In this document: positions 9,986 through 15,708 of the stretch, piece by piece | Layout of the letters: each line of letters begins with the position of its first letter | Position numbering within the stretch: the first letter of the stretch is position 1 | Source of the DNA: Methanobrevibacter arboriphilus | GTDB taxonomy: Archaea; Methanobacteriota; Methanobacteria; Methanobacteriales; Methanobacteriaceae | Assembly: GCF_019669925.1 (NCBI RefSeq) | Contig: NZ_AP019779.1 | Coordinates: forward strand, 1,627,001-1,691,000 | DNA length: 64,000 nucleotides | Reading direction: 5' to 3' | Made by a program: the position numbers and the translations under genes | Notes under the pieces: generated by a model | Seen by the model: the letters and a program-made list of their open reading frames with translations, nothing else | Told to the model about the DNA's origin: nothing | Databases searched by the model: none

Positions 9986-10014
9986 GCTCCCTTAAATTTA
10001 ATTTTAAGGGTAGC
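9986..10014 (+). terminator. Candidate terminator hairpin
   Basis: cccttaaa and tttaaggg form a perfect 8-bp stem around a 6-base loop, with gct/agc possibly extending it, followed within ten bases by a T-rich run. It could end a transcript starting near 9826. Confidence 0.45.
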
Positions 10015-10122
10015 TGGGGCTATTTTTATTTTATGGTCTATTATATTATCACTTCCTATTTGGTGCTTATTTTTTTTGATTGTTGAACAAAATATTATTT
10101 TTAAAAAGGAAGTGAAATATTT

Positions 10123-10497
10123 ATGAGTAACAAAATAAGAGGTTTTTATTTATTGGATAAAAACAATGAAATTACAAAATCTTTAGAATTATTTGCTGAT
10201 GGTACTTACAAACTTAAAAAAGAGTCATTTGTAGATAATGAAGAAAAAATTAAATATATTGATGAAGTCTTAGAAAAAAAAGAATCATATCCAAAACTAG
10301 TTTTAAATTCAAACGGAACATATGATATATTACTTGAAAGTGGAAAAGCAGAAATAGAAGATAAAGAAATATTAAAAGAAATACTTGATGAATATTTCGC
10401 CAATCCAAATGAAAATATTGAAACATGGGCAGTAATAGACCTCCCACTTTCAATAATAAATAAATTATCGTCTGATTCTACTACTATTAGCACTTAA
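10123..10497 (+). CDS. Unknown provirus protein, 124 aa
   Basis: Not recognised. An acidic, mostly soluble protein with two similar stretches: LELFADGTYKLKKESF near 22-37 and LVLNSNGTYDILLESG near 63-78, so it may contain a duplicated beta-hairpin unit. A strong ribosome site (aaggaagtgaaa) precedes the ATG. Its 3' end overlaps by 33 bp the convergent KTSC-like gene on the other strand. Confidence 0.65.
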   Translation: MSNKIRGFYLLDKNNEITKSLELFADGTYKLKKESFVDNEEKIKYIDEVLEKKESYPKLVLNSNGTYDILLESGKAEIEDKEILKEILDEYFANPNENIETWAVIDLPLSIINKLSSDSTTIST

Positions 10498-10728
10498 TCC
10501 TCTATTTTTATAAATTTCTGCATTCTGATTAAGTAAAGTGTCATGAATTTTTTCATAATAATAATCATCAAGATTTTCACTATTAATAAATTCTTTATAA
10601 TCTTCAAGAGAACAATGCAATGTTTTTAAAGTTCCACTTGAAAATTGAATGCTTAAAATTTCAGAAAAAGGATTAAAGCCAACTTTATGTATTATAGGGT
10701 TATTTATTTCGTATTTAGGTTCGCTGAT
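10465..10728 (-). CDS. KTSC-domain-like protein, apparent non-canonical ATC start
   Basis: 87 codons on the minus strand. The reading frame has a near-perfect ribosome site (ggaggt, 10735-10740) but no ATG, GTG or TTG near it; the codon at the ideal 6-base distance is ATC (10728-10726). The product, with VGFNPFSEILSIQFSSGTL followed by a Y..F......YYYEKI stretch, resembles the KTSC domain, a small module found in phage and bacterial proteins. Either an AUC start is used or the ATG was lost by mutation. The only downstream TTG would remove half of the domain. Confidence 0.55.
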   Translation of the reverse strand: MSEPKYEINNPIIHKVGFNPFSEILSIQFSSGTLKTLHCSLEDYKEFINSENLDDYYYEKIHDTLLNQNAEIYKNRGLSANSSRIRR

Positions 10729-10860
10729 ATTTTCACCTCCTATCTACAAGGTAGACATATGAGATATTTGATTGAACTGATATATAAGAATTGTTGAATT
10801 GTGTTGCTAAATAATTAATAACTTATAATAAAATTTTAGGGTTTTAAGGGGTTTAAAACA

Positions 10861-11073
10861 ATGAATGAAGAAACATATCCATTATTGGAAATCACAGAAA
10901 AAGGAACATACAATCTTTATACTGAAAAAGATGTAAAGGTAATTCCTGAATCAACAGAAGGGTTTAAAAAAATAGTTGAAAATAAGGAACTAATTGTTAA
11001 ATTTATATTTGAAAGTCATTCAAAAGTTAAAATAGAAGTTAATAAACTAAAAGAATTACCTGTAAAGATTTAA
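10861..11073 (+). CDS. Small unknown protein, 70 aa
   Basis: Not recognised. Its sequence (ITEKGTYNLYTEKDVKVIPES...LKELPVKI) has the GTY-beta pattern also seen twice in the 10123 product, so the two may be distantly related. 'aagggg' lies 11-16 bases upstream of the ATG. A large palindromic non-coding region follows. Confidence 0.5.
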   Translation: MNEETYPLLEITEKGTYNLYTEKDVKVIPESTEGFKKIVENKELIVKFIFESHSKVKIEVNKLKELPVKI

Positions 11074-11101
11074 TAATCAAATTGACAAAAAATTAATATT
11101 T

Positions 11102-11374
11102 ATATAGAGAGTTCATCTTCTTTAAAGACTTGAATATAGTTAAAAAAAGCTGACAAAAAATACATATTGATGGTCTTCATTTGTATAAAAACATCTAAGC
11201 TAATAAAAAAAAGTGCCGGACGAAATAATGATTATTTTAGTAAATCTATGACTATCTTCACTATTGATACTACTATATTTATTATTTGTATTTTTCTGTC
11301 ATTCATAACTATCATCTTCATTTTCATCGTAAAAAATTTATGACAACTTTTAATGAAGATGGCTCTCTACATAA
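11102..11374. repeat. Large imperfect palindrome, about 270 bp
   Basis: The left part (tagagagttcatcttcttta from about 11105) reappears inverted at about 11345-11372 (rc tagagagccatcttcattaa). Inside it, tgacaaaaaatacat (11151-11165) reappears inverted as tgacagaaaaataca (about 11287-11301). The arms are degenerate and centred near 11230-11240. The motif TCTTCA(T/C)T or close relatives occurs five times. No gene is visible. It could be an origin, an operator array or a structured RNA. Confidence 0.5.
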
Positions 11375-11471
11375 AATAATTTGTATATTTTTATTTATAA
11401 AATTAACTAAAAAAAAGATTATAATATTATCTAAAAAGAGAGTTTAAAAAAAGAATCTTATGCAATGAATA

Positions 11472-11506
11472 TGTAGTTAAACTTTAATATTAAAGTTTTA
11501 AACTAC
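11472..11506. repeat. Near-perfect palindrome
   Basis: tgtagtt...aactaca flank complementary actttaat/attaaagt segments, with one extra base per arm; it would form a hairpin of about 16 bp. A second, separate stem-loop follows at 11522. Confidence 0.6.
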
Positions 11507-11521
11507 AGTTCAAAGCATATT

Positions 11522-11573
11522 TGGAACAATTATTATAAATTAAGATTTTTCACTACATTATAATTTTGTTCCA
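11522..11573. repeat. Stem-loop tggaacaa/ttgttcca
   Basis: tggaacaattat at 11522 pairs with the inverse at 11573 over about 15 bp with minor bulges, around a loop of about 20 bases. It is part of the gene-free stretch 11074-11674 with the other palindromes. Confidence 0.55.
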
Positions 11574-11674
11574 CGGATTTTCTACGAATTCGACTACGAT
11601 GATAGCCAATTAATTATTATGTACATTTTTAGTATATAAATTTTATTATAAAAAAGAGTAATAAAAAAGAGAGA

Positions 11675-11875
11675 TTAATCAACTGGTTTAACTATATAAT
11701 ATTTTTCATCATTTTTCATAACCATTTTCCACAATATTTTATCTTTAGCATTTATTCCCATGTTATTAGCTATTCTTTGTGGAATAACAGTTCTCTTTGA
11801 ATTAGTATTATTATGCTTTGTTACAGTTGATGTTTCTTCAAGAATTATATTTTCTTCCGTATCAATAAGTACCAT
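11675..11875 (-). CDS. AbrB/SpoVT-fold DNA-binding protein 1
   Basis: 66 residues with the swapped-hairpin AbrB signature in the C-terminal 45 (KRTVIPQRIANNMGINAKDKILWKMV). Such proteins act as dimeric transcription regulators or antitoxins. The ribosome site aggaggt abuts the ATG with no spacer, which is poor; an in-frame ATT nine bases on would be better spaced. It is divergent from the 12072 gene, with a shared 190-bp promoter region that contains repeated tacttaaaa motifs. Confidence 0.75.
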   Translation of the reverse strand: MVLIDTEENIILEETSTVTKHNNTNSKRTVIPQRIANNMGINAKDKILWKMVMKNDEKYYIVKPVD

Positions 11876-11932
11876 ACCTCCTATTTATATAAATTTAATT
11901 ATTTATTATTTATGGTAATCATTATATATAAA

Positions 11933-11970
11933 GGTACTTAAAAGAAACTAATAAAAGATACTTAAAAGAG
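11933..11970. promoter_or_regulatory. Direct repeat in a divergent promoter region (candidate operator)
   Basis: ggtacttaaaaagaaac (from 11933) and gatacttaaaagagaac (from 11958) are two copies about 25 bp apart, between the AbrB-like gene and the divergent TATA at 11976. A regulator binding here would control the 12072 transcript; the AbrB protein is an obvious but unproven candidate. Confidence 0.45.
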
Positions 11971-11975
11971 AACAT

Positions 11976-11983
11976 TTATATAC
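11976..11983 (+). promoter_or_regulatory. Candidate TATA box for the 12072 transcript
   Basis: tttatata is centred about 27 bp before base 12007, where the leader hairpin begins. The predicted mRNA therefore starts directly with the hairpin. Confidence 0.5.
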
Positions 11984-12006
11984 TAGAAAAGACAATTATA
12001 AAATAT

Positions 12007-12068
12007 AAAAGTTTTATGAGAATTGGACTTCTCAAAAAAAACTTTTAAAAAATCTTAGCGAAGTGAGA
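12007..12068 (+). promoter_or_regulatory. Leader-hairpin element 2 (TTGGAC loop) with cttagcgaagtgaga tail
   Basis: aaaagtttt (12007-12015) pairs with aaaactttt (12038-12046), and tgagaa-TTGGAC-ttctca (12017-12034) forms a perfect inner stem with the same 6-base loop as element 1. The tail cttagcgaagtgaga (12054-12068) matches element 1 exactly; its aagtgag part is the likely ribosome site of the ATG at 12072. So the element is a 5' leader that ends in the ribosome site. Confidence 0.6.
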
Positions 12069-12071
12069 AAA

Positions 12072-12287
12072 ATGAATGAATTAATTGTTGATGGTGTAAT
12101 TTACACCGAAGAGTCTATTCGTGAGCTTCTTTCAGCTCTCGAATACAATCGTGAAACCCTTAAATTATATAAAAAAGGTTTCAATGAGATTAAAGAAGAT
12201 ATTAACCTATTAATGGGTAAAACTACCGACCCGCGGACTATTTTTGAGGGTAGTGCTGAAGGAGTTGAAGCTCATGCAGACTCCTAA
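12072..12287 (+). CDS. Small unknown early protein, 71 aa
   Basis: Not recognised. A helical, charged protein (ESIRELLSALEYNRETLKLYKKGFNEIKEDINLLMG) with a coiled-coil-like middle. A GTG at 12063 is in frame, but it lies within the conserved leader tail and the ATG at 12072 is better placed. It is the first gene after leader element 2, and its end overlaps the next gene by 14 bases. Confidence 0.6.
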   Translation: MNELIVDGVIYTEESIRELLSALEYNRETLKLYKKGFNEIKEDINLLMGKTTDPRTIFEGSAEGVEAHADS

Positions 12288-12420
12288 AACTATTTTTAAT
12301 CCTGACCCTAACCTAGCCCTATTTTTAGAAAGGTTAGAACATAGGGTTTGTGTTCTTGAATCCAACTTACCAGTATTATATAGCAAAGTAAGAGGAGGTG
12401 AACACGTATCCCGAGTTTAA
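12274..12420 (+). CDS. Small unknown protein, 48 aa
   Basis: Begins MQTPKTIFNPDPNLALFLERLEHRVCVLE. It overlaps the previous stop, suggesting translational coupling. Not recognised. The end of its coding sequence contains aggaggtg, which serves as ribosome site of the following frame. Confidence 0.45.
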   Translation: MQTPKTIFNPDPNLALFLERLEHRVCVLESNLPVLYSKVRGGEHVSRV

Positions 12421-12554
12421 GTTGGTTTTTAAAGCAGTTATTACCTTTACAGTATTTTAGTAAATATTCAGTAGATGGTAAGAGCTTTGTTTGTAGTTTT
12501 AAAATGTTTATGGGTAAACCATATAATATTGAACATTTTGAAGTTGTGAAATAA
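12408..12554 (+). CDS. Small frame with aggaggt ribosome site and apparent ATC start, 48 codons
   Basis: An open frame of 49 codons (product from PSLSWFLKQLLPLQYF to YNIEHFEVVK) with no ATG, GTG or TTG in its first half. The ribosome site aggaggt (12393-12399) sits inside the preceding gene; the codon 8 bases on is ATC. This is the same arrangement as the KTSC-like gene at 10728. It could also be chance, since the frame is short. Confidence 0.35.
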   Translation: MPSLSWFLKQLLPLQYFSKYSVDGKSFVCSFKMFMGKPYNIEHFEVVK

Positions 12555-12567
12555 AAAAAGAAAAAAG

Positions 12568-12591
12568 GGAAAAATTATACTGATTTTTCCC
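12568..12591. terminator. gggaaaaa/tttttccc hairpin at the 3' end of the zinc-ribbon gene
   Basis: An 8-bp perfect stem overlapping the stop codon of the minus-strand gene and lying just after the plus-strand 12408 frame. It may end transcription from both directions. Confidence 0.45.
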
Positions 12592-12724
12592 AATTACATG
12601 CATCACAGATACTGCAAGGTGGAAGTTTATCAGTGTTGTCATCTAATGTCACTTCTCCTGTGCATCCTGTTTCGCCGCAATAGTATTGACCTTTTCCAGG
12701 TCTTTCTCCGCAAGTATATGCCAT
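12575..12724 (-). CDS. Small zinc-ribbon microprotein, 49 aa
   Basis: Begins MAYTCGERPGKGQYYCGETGC and continues with TLDDNTDKLPPCSICDAC. The CG(E/K)xPGKGxYxC...TLDDxTDxLPPCxxC pattern matches a known family of tiny zinc-ribbon/rubredoxin-like proteins. The cysteines would bind one metal ion. A perfect aggaggtg ribosome site precedes the ATG. It is a monocistronic minus-strand gene between two plus-strand leader elements. Role in the provirus is unknown. Confidence 0.75.
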   Translation of the reverse strand: MAYTCGERPGKGQYYCGETGCTGEVTLDDNTDKLPPCSICDACNWEKSV

Positions 12725-12853
12725 AATTTTTCACCTCCTATATTATTAGTCTGGTTGAAAATATTATTTAAGGTTTTTTATATAACTCTGCGGTAAAAAT
12801 ATGGAGAAAATTAGTAAAATGTTAAAAATTAGTAAAAAGAGTAATTTAAGAAT

Positions 12854-12931
12854 TAGAGTAGCTATCGTAACTATTGGCGTAGCTCCAGCTACTCTACTCT
12901 AAGGTTATGATGAAAATGTTAATAAGGAATG
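12854..12931 (+). promoter_or_regulatory. Leader-hairpin element 3 (TTGGCG loop) with aaaatgttaataaggaatg tail
   Basis: tagagtagct (12854-12863) and agctactcta (12887-12896) form a perfect 10-bp stem. Inside, cta-TTGGCG-tag (12871-12882) makes the apical loop. Downstream the 19-base tail at 12913-12931 is identical to that of element 4 (13401-13419). A tttttatata sequence at 12776-12785 could be the promoter. Confidence 0.55.
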
Positions 12932-12975
12932 CTATTATGTTTAATTTTAAATTATTCAAAAAAAGCAGTTCTTAA
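12916..12975 (+). CDS. Possible 19-codon peptide after leader element 3
   Basis: ATG within the conserved tail opens a frame for MLIRNAIMFNFKLFKKSSS. In element 4 the same ATG opens only seven codons and stops right before the next gene's ATG. It could be a real micro-protein, a leader peptide or chance. A hairpin (aatcataa/ttatgatt) follows just after the stop. Confidence 0.3.
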   Translation: MLIRNAIMFNFKLFKKSSS

Positions 12976-13078
12976 AAAATCATAACCTAATATAGATTAT
13001 GATTATTATTTAATATAAATTTTACTTACTTTATTAAAAAATAGGGGTTTGGAAAATGATAGTATTTTTAAGAAATAA

Positions 13079-13252
13079 TTATGATTCATCAGCTTTAACT
13101 ACTTTAATAGTTAAATTATCCTCTTTTGGGTCAAGAGTCCATACTAACTTATCTCCTTTTTCAATGTTCATAGCACTTTTGATTAATGCTGGAACACTTG
13201 TTAAAGTAGCATATGCATTTGTTTGTACTTTTGTTTCTGCTATCAATTTCAT
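13079..13252 (-). CDS. AbrB/SpoVT-fold DNA-binding protein 2
   Basis: 57 residues (MKLIAETKVQTNAYATLTSVPALIKSA...). The segment VQTNAYATLTSVPALIKSAMNIEKGDKLVWTLD fits the swapped-hairpin AbrB fold. It has an excellent ribosome site (aggaggttt) before its ATG. A longer frame on the opposite strand over the same bases is a shadow: this strand has the ribosome site and the domain. It is transcribed away from leader element 4, so the region between is a divergent promoter, as with the first AbrB gene. Confidence 0.75.
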   Translation of the reverse strand: MKLIAETKVQTNAYATLTSVPALIKSAMNIEKGDKLVWTLDPKEDNLTIKVVKADES

Positions 13253-13329
13253 AAACCTCCTTTGTTATTACTATATAATATATTGTACTGTTTATTATAT
13301 AAATATTTCGGTAAGATAATATGGTAAAC

Positions 13330-13339
13330 TTTATATAAG
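13330..13339 (+). promoter_or_regulatory. Candidate TATA box of the main early operon
   Basis: tttatataag is centred about 26-30 bp before the start of leader element 4 at 13364. A second similar box (attatataag) lies at 13354-13363. The promoter would drive the long series of early genes from 13428 on. Confidence 0.45.
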
Positions 13340-13363
13340 ATGTTGTATAAGATATTATATAAG

Positions 13364-13419
13364 AAAAATTGGAAGACTTTGGCGAGTCATCAATTTTTCA
13401 AAAATGTTAATAAGGAATG
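13364..13419 (+). promoter_or_regulatory. Leader-hairpin element 4 (TTGGCG loop) with aaaatgttaataaggaatg tail
   Basis: aaaaattg (13364-13371) pairs with caattttt (13391-13398); gact-TTGGCG-agtc (13375-13388) is the inner stem with loop. The 19-base tail (13401-13419) is the same as in element 3. Its ATG opens MLIRNVI and stops directly before the ATG at 13428. The tail's aagga may be the ribosome site for 13428. Confidence 0.6.
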
Positions 13420-13427
13420 TGATTTAA

Positions 13428-13697
13428 ATGGAAAATTTAGATTTAAACTGTTTCTCCGTTGAGGAACTAAAAGAACTAATTCACCAACAACAAAGTGAAT
13501 TAATCTACCAAAAGAAAACTGTTGAACTCTTCCACCAAGAAAACACAACTCTTAAAAAAGAGTTATACAATCTTGCACCAAGAGTAAAAAGTTTAGAAAC
13601 ACTATCAAAAGAGATAGAACTAATCCTAAACACTAAACAACAGTGCAGAACTAAAATAAGCCAATTAAAACAAGTAGTTGGGTGTGTTGGCTTATGA
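13428..13697 (+). CDS. Coiled-coil early protein, 89 aa
   Basis: Not recognised. Gln/Glu-rich heptad-like helices (EELKELIHQQQSELIYQKKTVELF and NLAPRVKSLETLSKEIELIL) point to a coiled coil. It is the first gene of the long early operon behind leader element 4, and its stop overlaps the next ATG by four bases. Confidence 0.65.
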   Translation: MENLDLNCFSVEELKELIHQQQSELIYQKKTVELFHQENTTLKKELYNLAPRVKSLETLSKEIELILNTKQQCRTKISQLKQVVGCVGL

Positions 13698-13825
13698 ATA
13701 CTATTTTTTTAGAAGGTAACGATCCTGACACAGATGAATTTTATGATAAAATCCAAAACTGTGAACAAGGTACTTATTTTAACATACAACACTTCCTATT
13801 AGGGTTAGGAGTGTGCTCATTATGA
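13694..13825 (+). CDS. Small acidic unknown protein, 43 aa
   Basis: Starts MNTIFLEGNDPDTDEFYDKIQNCEQG. The ATG overlaps the previous stop (atga) and its own stop overlaps the next ATG, so three genes are translationally coupled. No family recognised. Confidence 0.5.
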   Translation: MNTIFLEGNDPDTDEFYDKIQNCEQGTYFNIQHFLLGLGVCSL

Positions 13826-14058
13826 AACTAATCTCAAAACTAAGAGAAGAACTATGTAATCATGGTTTCATGCCTACTAATGTTAAAATAAACGGTAGTT
13901 TAAATGCTGTTACTATTGAATCTCCTTTTGCACAATCATTATACAATCAATTAAGAAATAATGGTGTGAATGTTACTTTTTATAAGTTTGAGGATATGAT
14001 AGCTGTTCATGATACTCCTGATAAAGTATTTCGTTTTTTAGGAGGATTAAAAACATGA
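13822..14058 (+). CDS. Small unknown protein, 78 aa
   Basis: Product MKLISKLREELCNHGFMPTNV... with a compact alpha/beta look (VKINGSLNAVTIESPFAQSLYNQL). The ATG at 13822 follows 'ggagtg'; a GTG at 13813 is less likely. Coupled on both sides by overlapping stops and starts. Confidence 0.6.
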   Translation: MKLISKLREELCNHGFMPTNVKINGSLNAVTIESPFAQSLYNQLRNNGVNVTFYKFEDMIAVHDTPDKVFRFLGGLKT

Positions 14059-14183
14059 TTTTTCATGTTAAAGACCAAGACGATAACTTAGTAGCTGTCG
14101 TGGATAATACTTTCCGTAATGGCTGGTATTTGGAGCATTATCGGAATGAAGGGTATAATATTGTACCAGTAAATGGTGATTAA
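14055..14183 (+). CDS. Small unknown protein, 42 aa
   Basis: Starts MIFHVKDQDDNLVAVVDNTFRNGWYLEHY. Overlaps the previous stop (atga) and is preceded by 'ggagga'. Not recognised. Confidence 0.5.
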   Translation: MIFHVKDQDDNLVAVVDNTFRNGWYLEHYRNEGYNIVPVNGD

Positions 14184-14184
14184 A

Positions 14185-14295
14185 GTGTCTATTTTTAATG
14201 TTTTATTATCCTATATGGAAAAAGAAATAATCAGACCAGTGAGGAGAGCAGAGGATTTTAACAAGCCTAGGGGTAACCTATACAAGGAGGAGTGA
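14185..14295 (+). CDS. Possible small protein with GTG start, 36 aa
   Basis: GTG start one base after the previous stop with 'ggtgat' upstream; product MSIFNVLLSYMEKEIIRPVRRAEDF.... Its end contains the ribosome site (aaggagga) of the next gene. Short, so moderately supported. Confidence 0.4.
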   Translation: MSIFNVLLSYMEKEIIRPVRRAEDFNKPRGNLYKEE

Positions 14296-14298
14296 ATT

Positions 14299-14370
14299 AT
14301 GTTGAAGGATTATCTTGTTGATATGGATTTTGATTGTGAGTTGAAGGATTATCGTAAGGAGGACTGTTAA
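14299..14370 (+). CDS. Possible micro-protein, 23 aa
   Basis: Strong ribosome site (aaggaggag) precedes the ATG. The product MLKDYLVDMDFDCELKDYRKEDC repeats a LKDY motif. Its end carries the ribosome site (aaggagga) of the next gene. It may be real or a coupling ORF. Confidence 0.35.
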   Translation: MLKDYLVDMDFDCELKDYRKEDC

Positions 14371-14372
14371 TT

Positions 14373-14471
14373 ATGAATTGGGAAGAGATAATCAATAGTG
14401 AGGAAAATATTAGTTATTATATTGGCAAAGGGATAGCTACTGCACGTGAAATAGTAGAAGAAGGCATATAA
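14373..14471 (+). CDS. Possible micro-protein, 32 aa
   Basis: Starts MNWEEIINSEENISYYIGKGIATAREIVEEG after an aaggagga ribosome site. Helical and amphipathic; resembles the start of small DNA- or protein-binding helical domains but no family can be named. Confidence 0.4.
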   Translation: MNWEEIINSEENISYYIGKGIATAREIVEEGI

Positions 14472-14490
14472 AAAAAGAATGGAAGGTAAT

Positions 14491-14865
14491 ATGTTAGATA
14501 ATATAATTGATAACCTAGATAATAAAAACGAATTGGAAAAACAGATAAACACTGAATTAGACGCGTTTAAAGAAGAAGTATGTAATATAACTGAGTTTCC
14601 ACCAGCACTAGTCAAGATAATCCCTGTAACTGGAGGATTGAGTGTTGTTTTATCACACAGAGAACCAATCGCTTTAAAAGATACAGTGATAAGTTTTTTT
14701 AAAAATATCAGCCCAGATTACACTCTCGAACTTGGTAGTGTTGTTAAGGATACTGTTAATAGTGTTAGTAATGGTTTTATGCAACATAGTAGTGCTAATT
14801 TGAATTATTATAGTGAGAATACTGTTACTTTTTATCTTACCAAAAGCGAAGAAAAGGAGGAGTAG
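14491..14865 (+). CDS. Unknown early protein, 124 aa
   Basis: Product MLDNIIDNLDNKNELEKQINTEL... with an alpha/beta C terminal part (VKIIPVTGGLSVVLSHREPIALK). The ATG at 14491 follows 'ggaaggt'; an in-frame ATG at 14479 is less well placed. Not recognised. Confidence 0.6.
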   Translation: MLDNIIDNLDNKNELEKQINTELDAFKEEVCNITEFPPALVKIIPVTGGLSVVLSHREPIALKDTVISFFKNISPDYTLELGSVVKDTVNSVSNGFMQHSSANLNYYSENTVTFYLTKSEEKEE

Positions 14866-14868
14866 GCA

Positions 14869-15048
14869 ATGGATTGTCCTGAATGTGGAAACAAAATGAA
14901 CCAATTATGTAAAATGGATTTAGATGATATTTTACTGATGATGAAAGATAAAATGGTTACTGGGGAGTTTAAATCTCCAAGTGAGGATAAAGTAACTGGT
15001 TATGTTTGTATGGAATGTGGAAATCGTTATAAAAAAGAGAGGGAGTAG
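14869..15048 (+). CDS. Zinc-ribbon microprotein, 59 aa
   Basis: Cysteine pairs at both ends (MDCPECGNKM ... YVCMECGNRY) form a zinc ribbon with a long helical insert. 'aaggagga' ribosome site. One of several provirus microproteins with paired CxxC knuckles, possibly RNA- or protein-binding. Confidence 0.6.
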   Translation: MDCPECGNKMNQLCKMDLDDILLMMKDKMVTGEFKSPSEDKVTGYVCMECGNRYKKERE

Positions 15049-15052
15049 TTAA

Positions 15053-15403
15053 ATGATTAAAGAAGGAAGTAAGGTAAGGTTGAATGATAAATATGTGGAT
15101 TGGAAACCAGATAAAAACAAAAATTGTGAAAAGTGCAAACATTATCACAAATTGTATAGTTATGGTTCAACAAGAGATGAACCAGAAGATTGTGGAGGTA
15201 ATGATTGTTCACCAATGGGTTATGAACTAGATGAAGATGTTAGTGATAATTTACATAGGATAATTGAACTTATTAATGAATTTAGAGGTTTGGGAATGAG
15301 TGAAGAGTTTCCATTTGAAAATGGTGATGAAATAAGTAATTATAATATGGTTCTAGCTAATATTTGCCCATTATACTCTCATGAAAAAGAGGATGATGAC
15401 TAA
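15053..15403 (+). CDS. Cysteine-rich unknown protein, 116 aa
   Basis: The N-terminal half has CEKCKHYHKLYSYGS...DCGGNDC, a probable metal site; the C-terminal half is acidic and has another CPLYSHE. 'gagggag' precedes the ATG. Stop overlaps the next start. Not recognised. Confidence 0.6.
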   Translation: MIKEGSKVRLNDKYVDWKPDKNKNCEKCKHYHKLYSYGSTRDEPEDCGGNDCSPMGYELDEDVSDNLHRIIELINEFRGLGMSEEFPFENGDEISNYNMVLANICPLYSHEKEDDD

Positions 15404-15546
15404 TGTTCACAAAAAAATTTAAAGACCCTTATAAGCCTTTTGTAGTCATAGGAAAGAAGAAGTGTAAGGAATGTCAAGAAGAAACAGTTTATACTCTTGA
15501 TGGGTTGTGTTGGATTTGTTACGATAAAAAAAAGAAGGGTGATTAA
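15403..15546 (+). CDS. Zinc-knuckle microprotein, 47 aa
   Basis: Contains CKECQEETVYTLDGLCWICY, two CxxC pairs about 15 residues apart, the same spacing as in the 25560 product (CRKCGEPTNFTINGLCMICY). These two look like members of one family within the provirus. Confidence 0.6.
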   Translation: MFTKKFKDPYKPFVVIGKKKCKECQEETVYTLDGLCWICYDKKKKGD

Positions 15547-15708
15547 ATGAAACTAACAGGCGAACAACGGAAACAAATAGCAATAGATGTTTTAAAAGAA
15601 ATAGAAAGTCATGCTAAAGATTTTTGCGATATTGAATCAGTTATTATTCATTTAGATGGATACGCTGATTGGGCTTTGAAAGATATTGGGGTTGAGTGTG
15701 ATAAGTAA
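15547..15708 (+). CDS. Small unknown protein, 53 aa
   Basis: Product MKLTGEQRKQIAIDVLKEIESHA... is mostly helical. It starts right after the previous stop and overlaps the next ATG by one base. Not recognised. Confidence 0.5.
   Translation: MKLTGEQRKQIAIDVLKEIESHAKDFCDIESVIIHLDGYADWALKDIGVECDK

Larger units (their letters stand above)
9615..10122. other. Gene-free 508-bp region with structured elements
   Basis: Between the Cdc6-like gene and 10123 there is no convincing gene. It holds a candidate TATA (atttaaataa, 9795-9804), a nested hairpin (9843-9893), the motif cttagcgaagtgaga (9917-9931), a small hairpin (9961-9979) and a terminator-like hairpin (9986-10014). Together these suggest a short non-coding transcript or a replication-control site. 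Confidence 0.5.

Noticed and set aside
13056-13319. An 87-codon frame on the plus strand
   Set aside because: It is the shadow of the AbrB-like gene on the minus strand, which has a perfect ribosome site and a recognisable fold.
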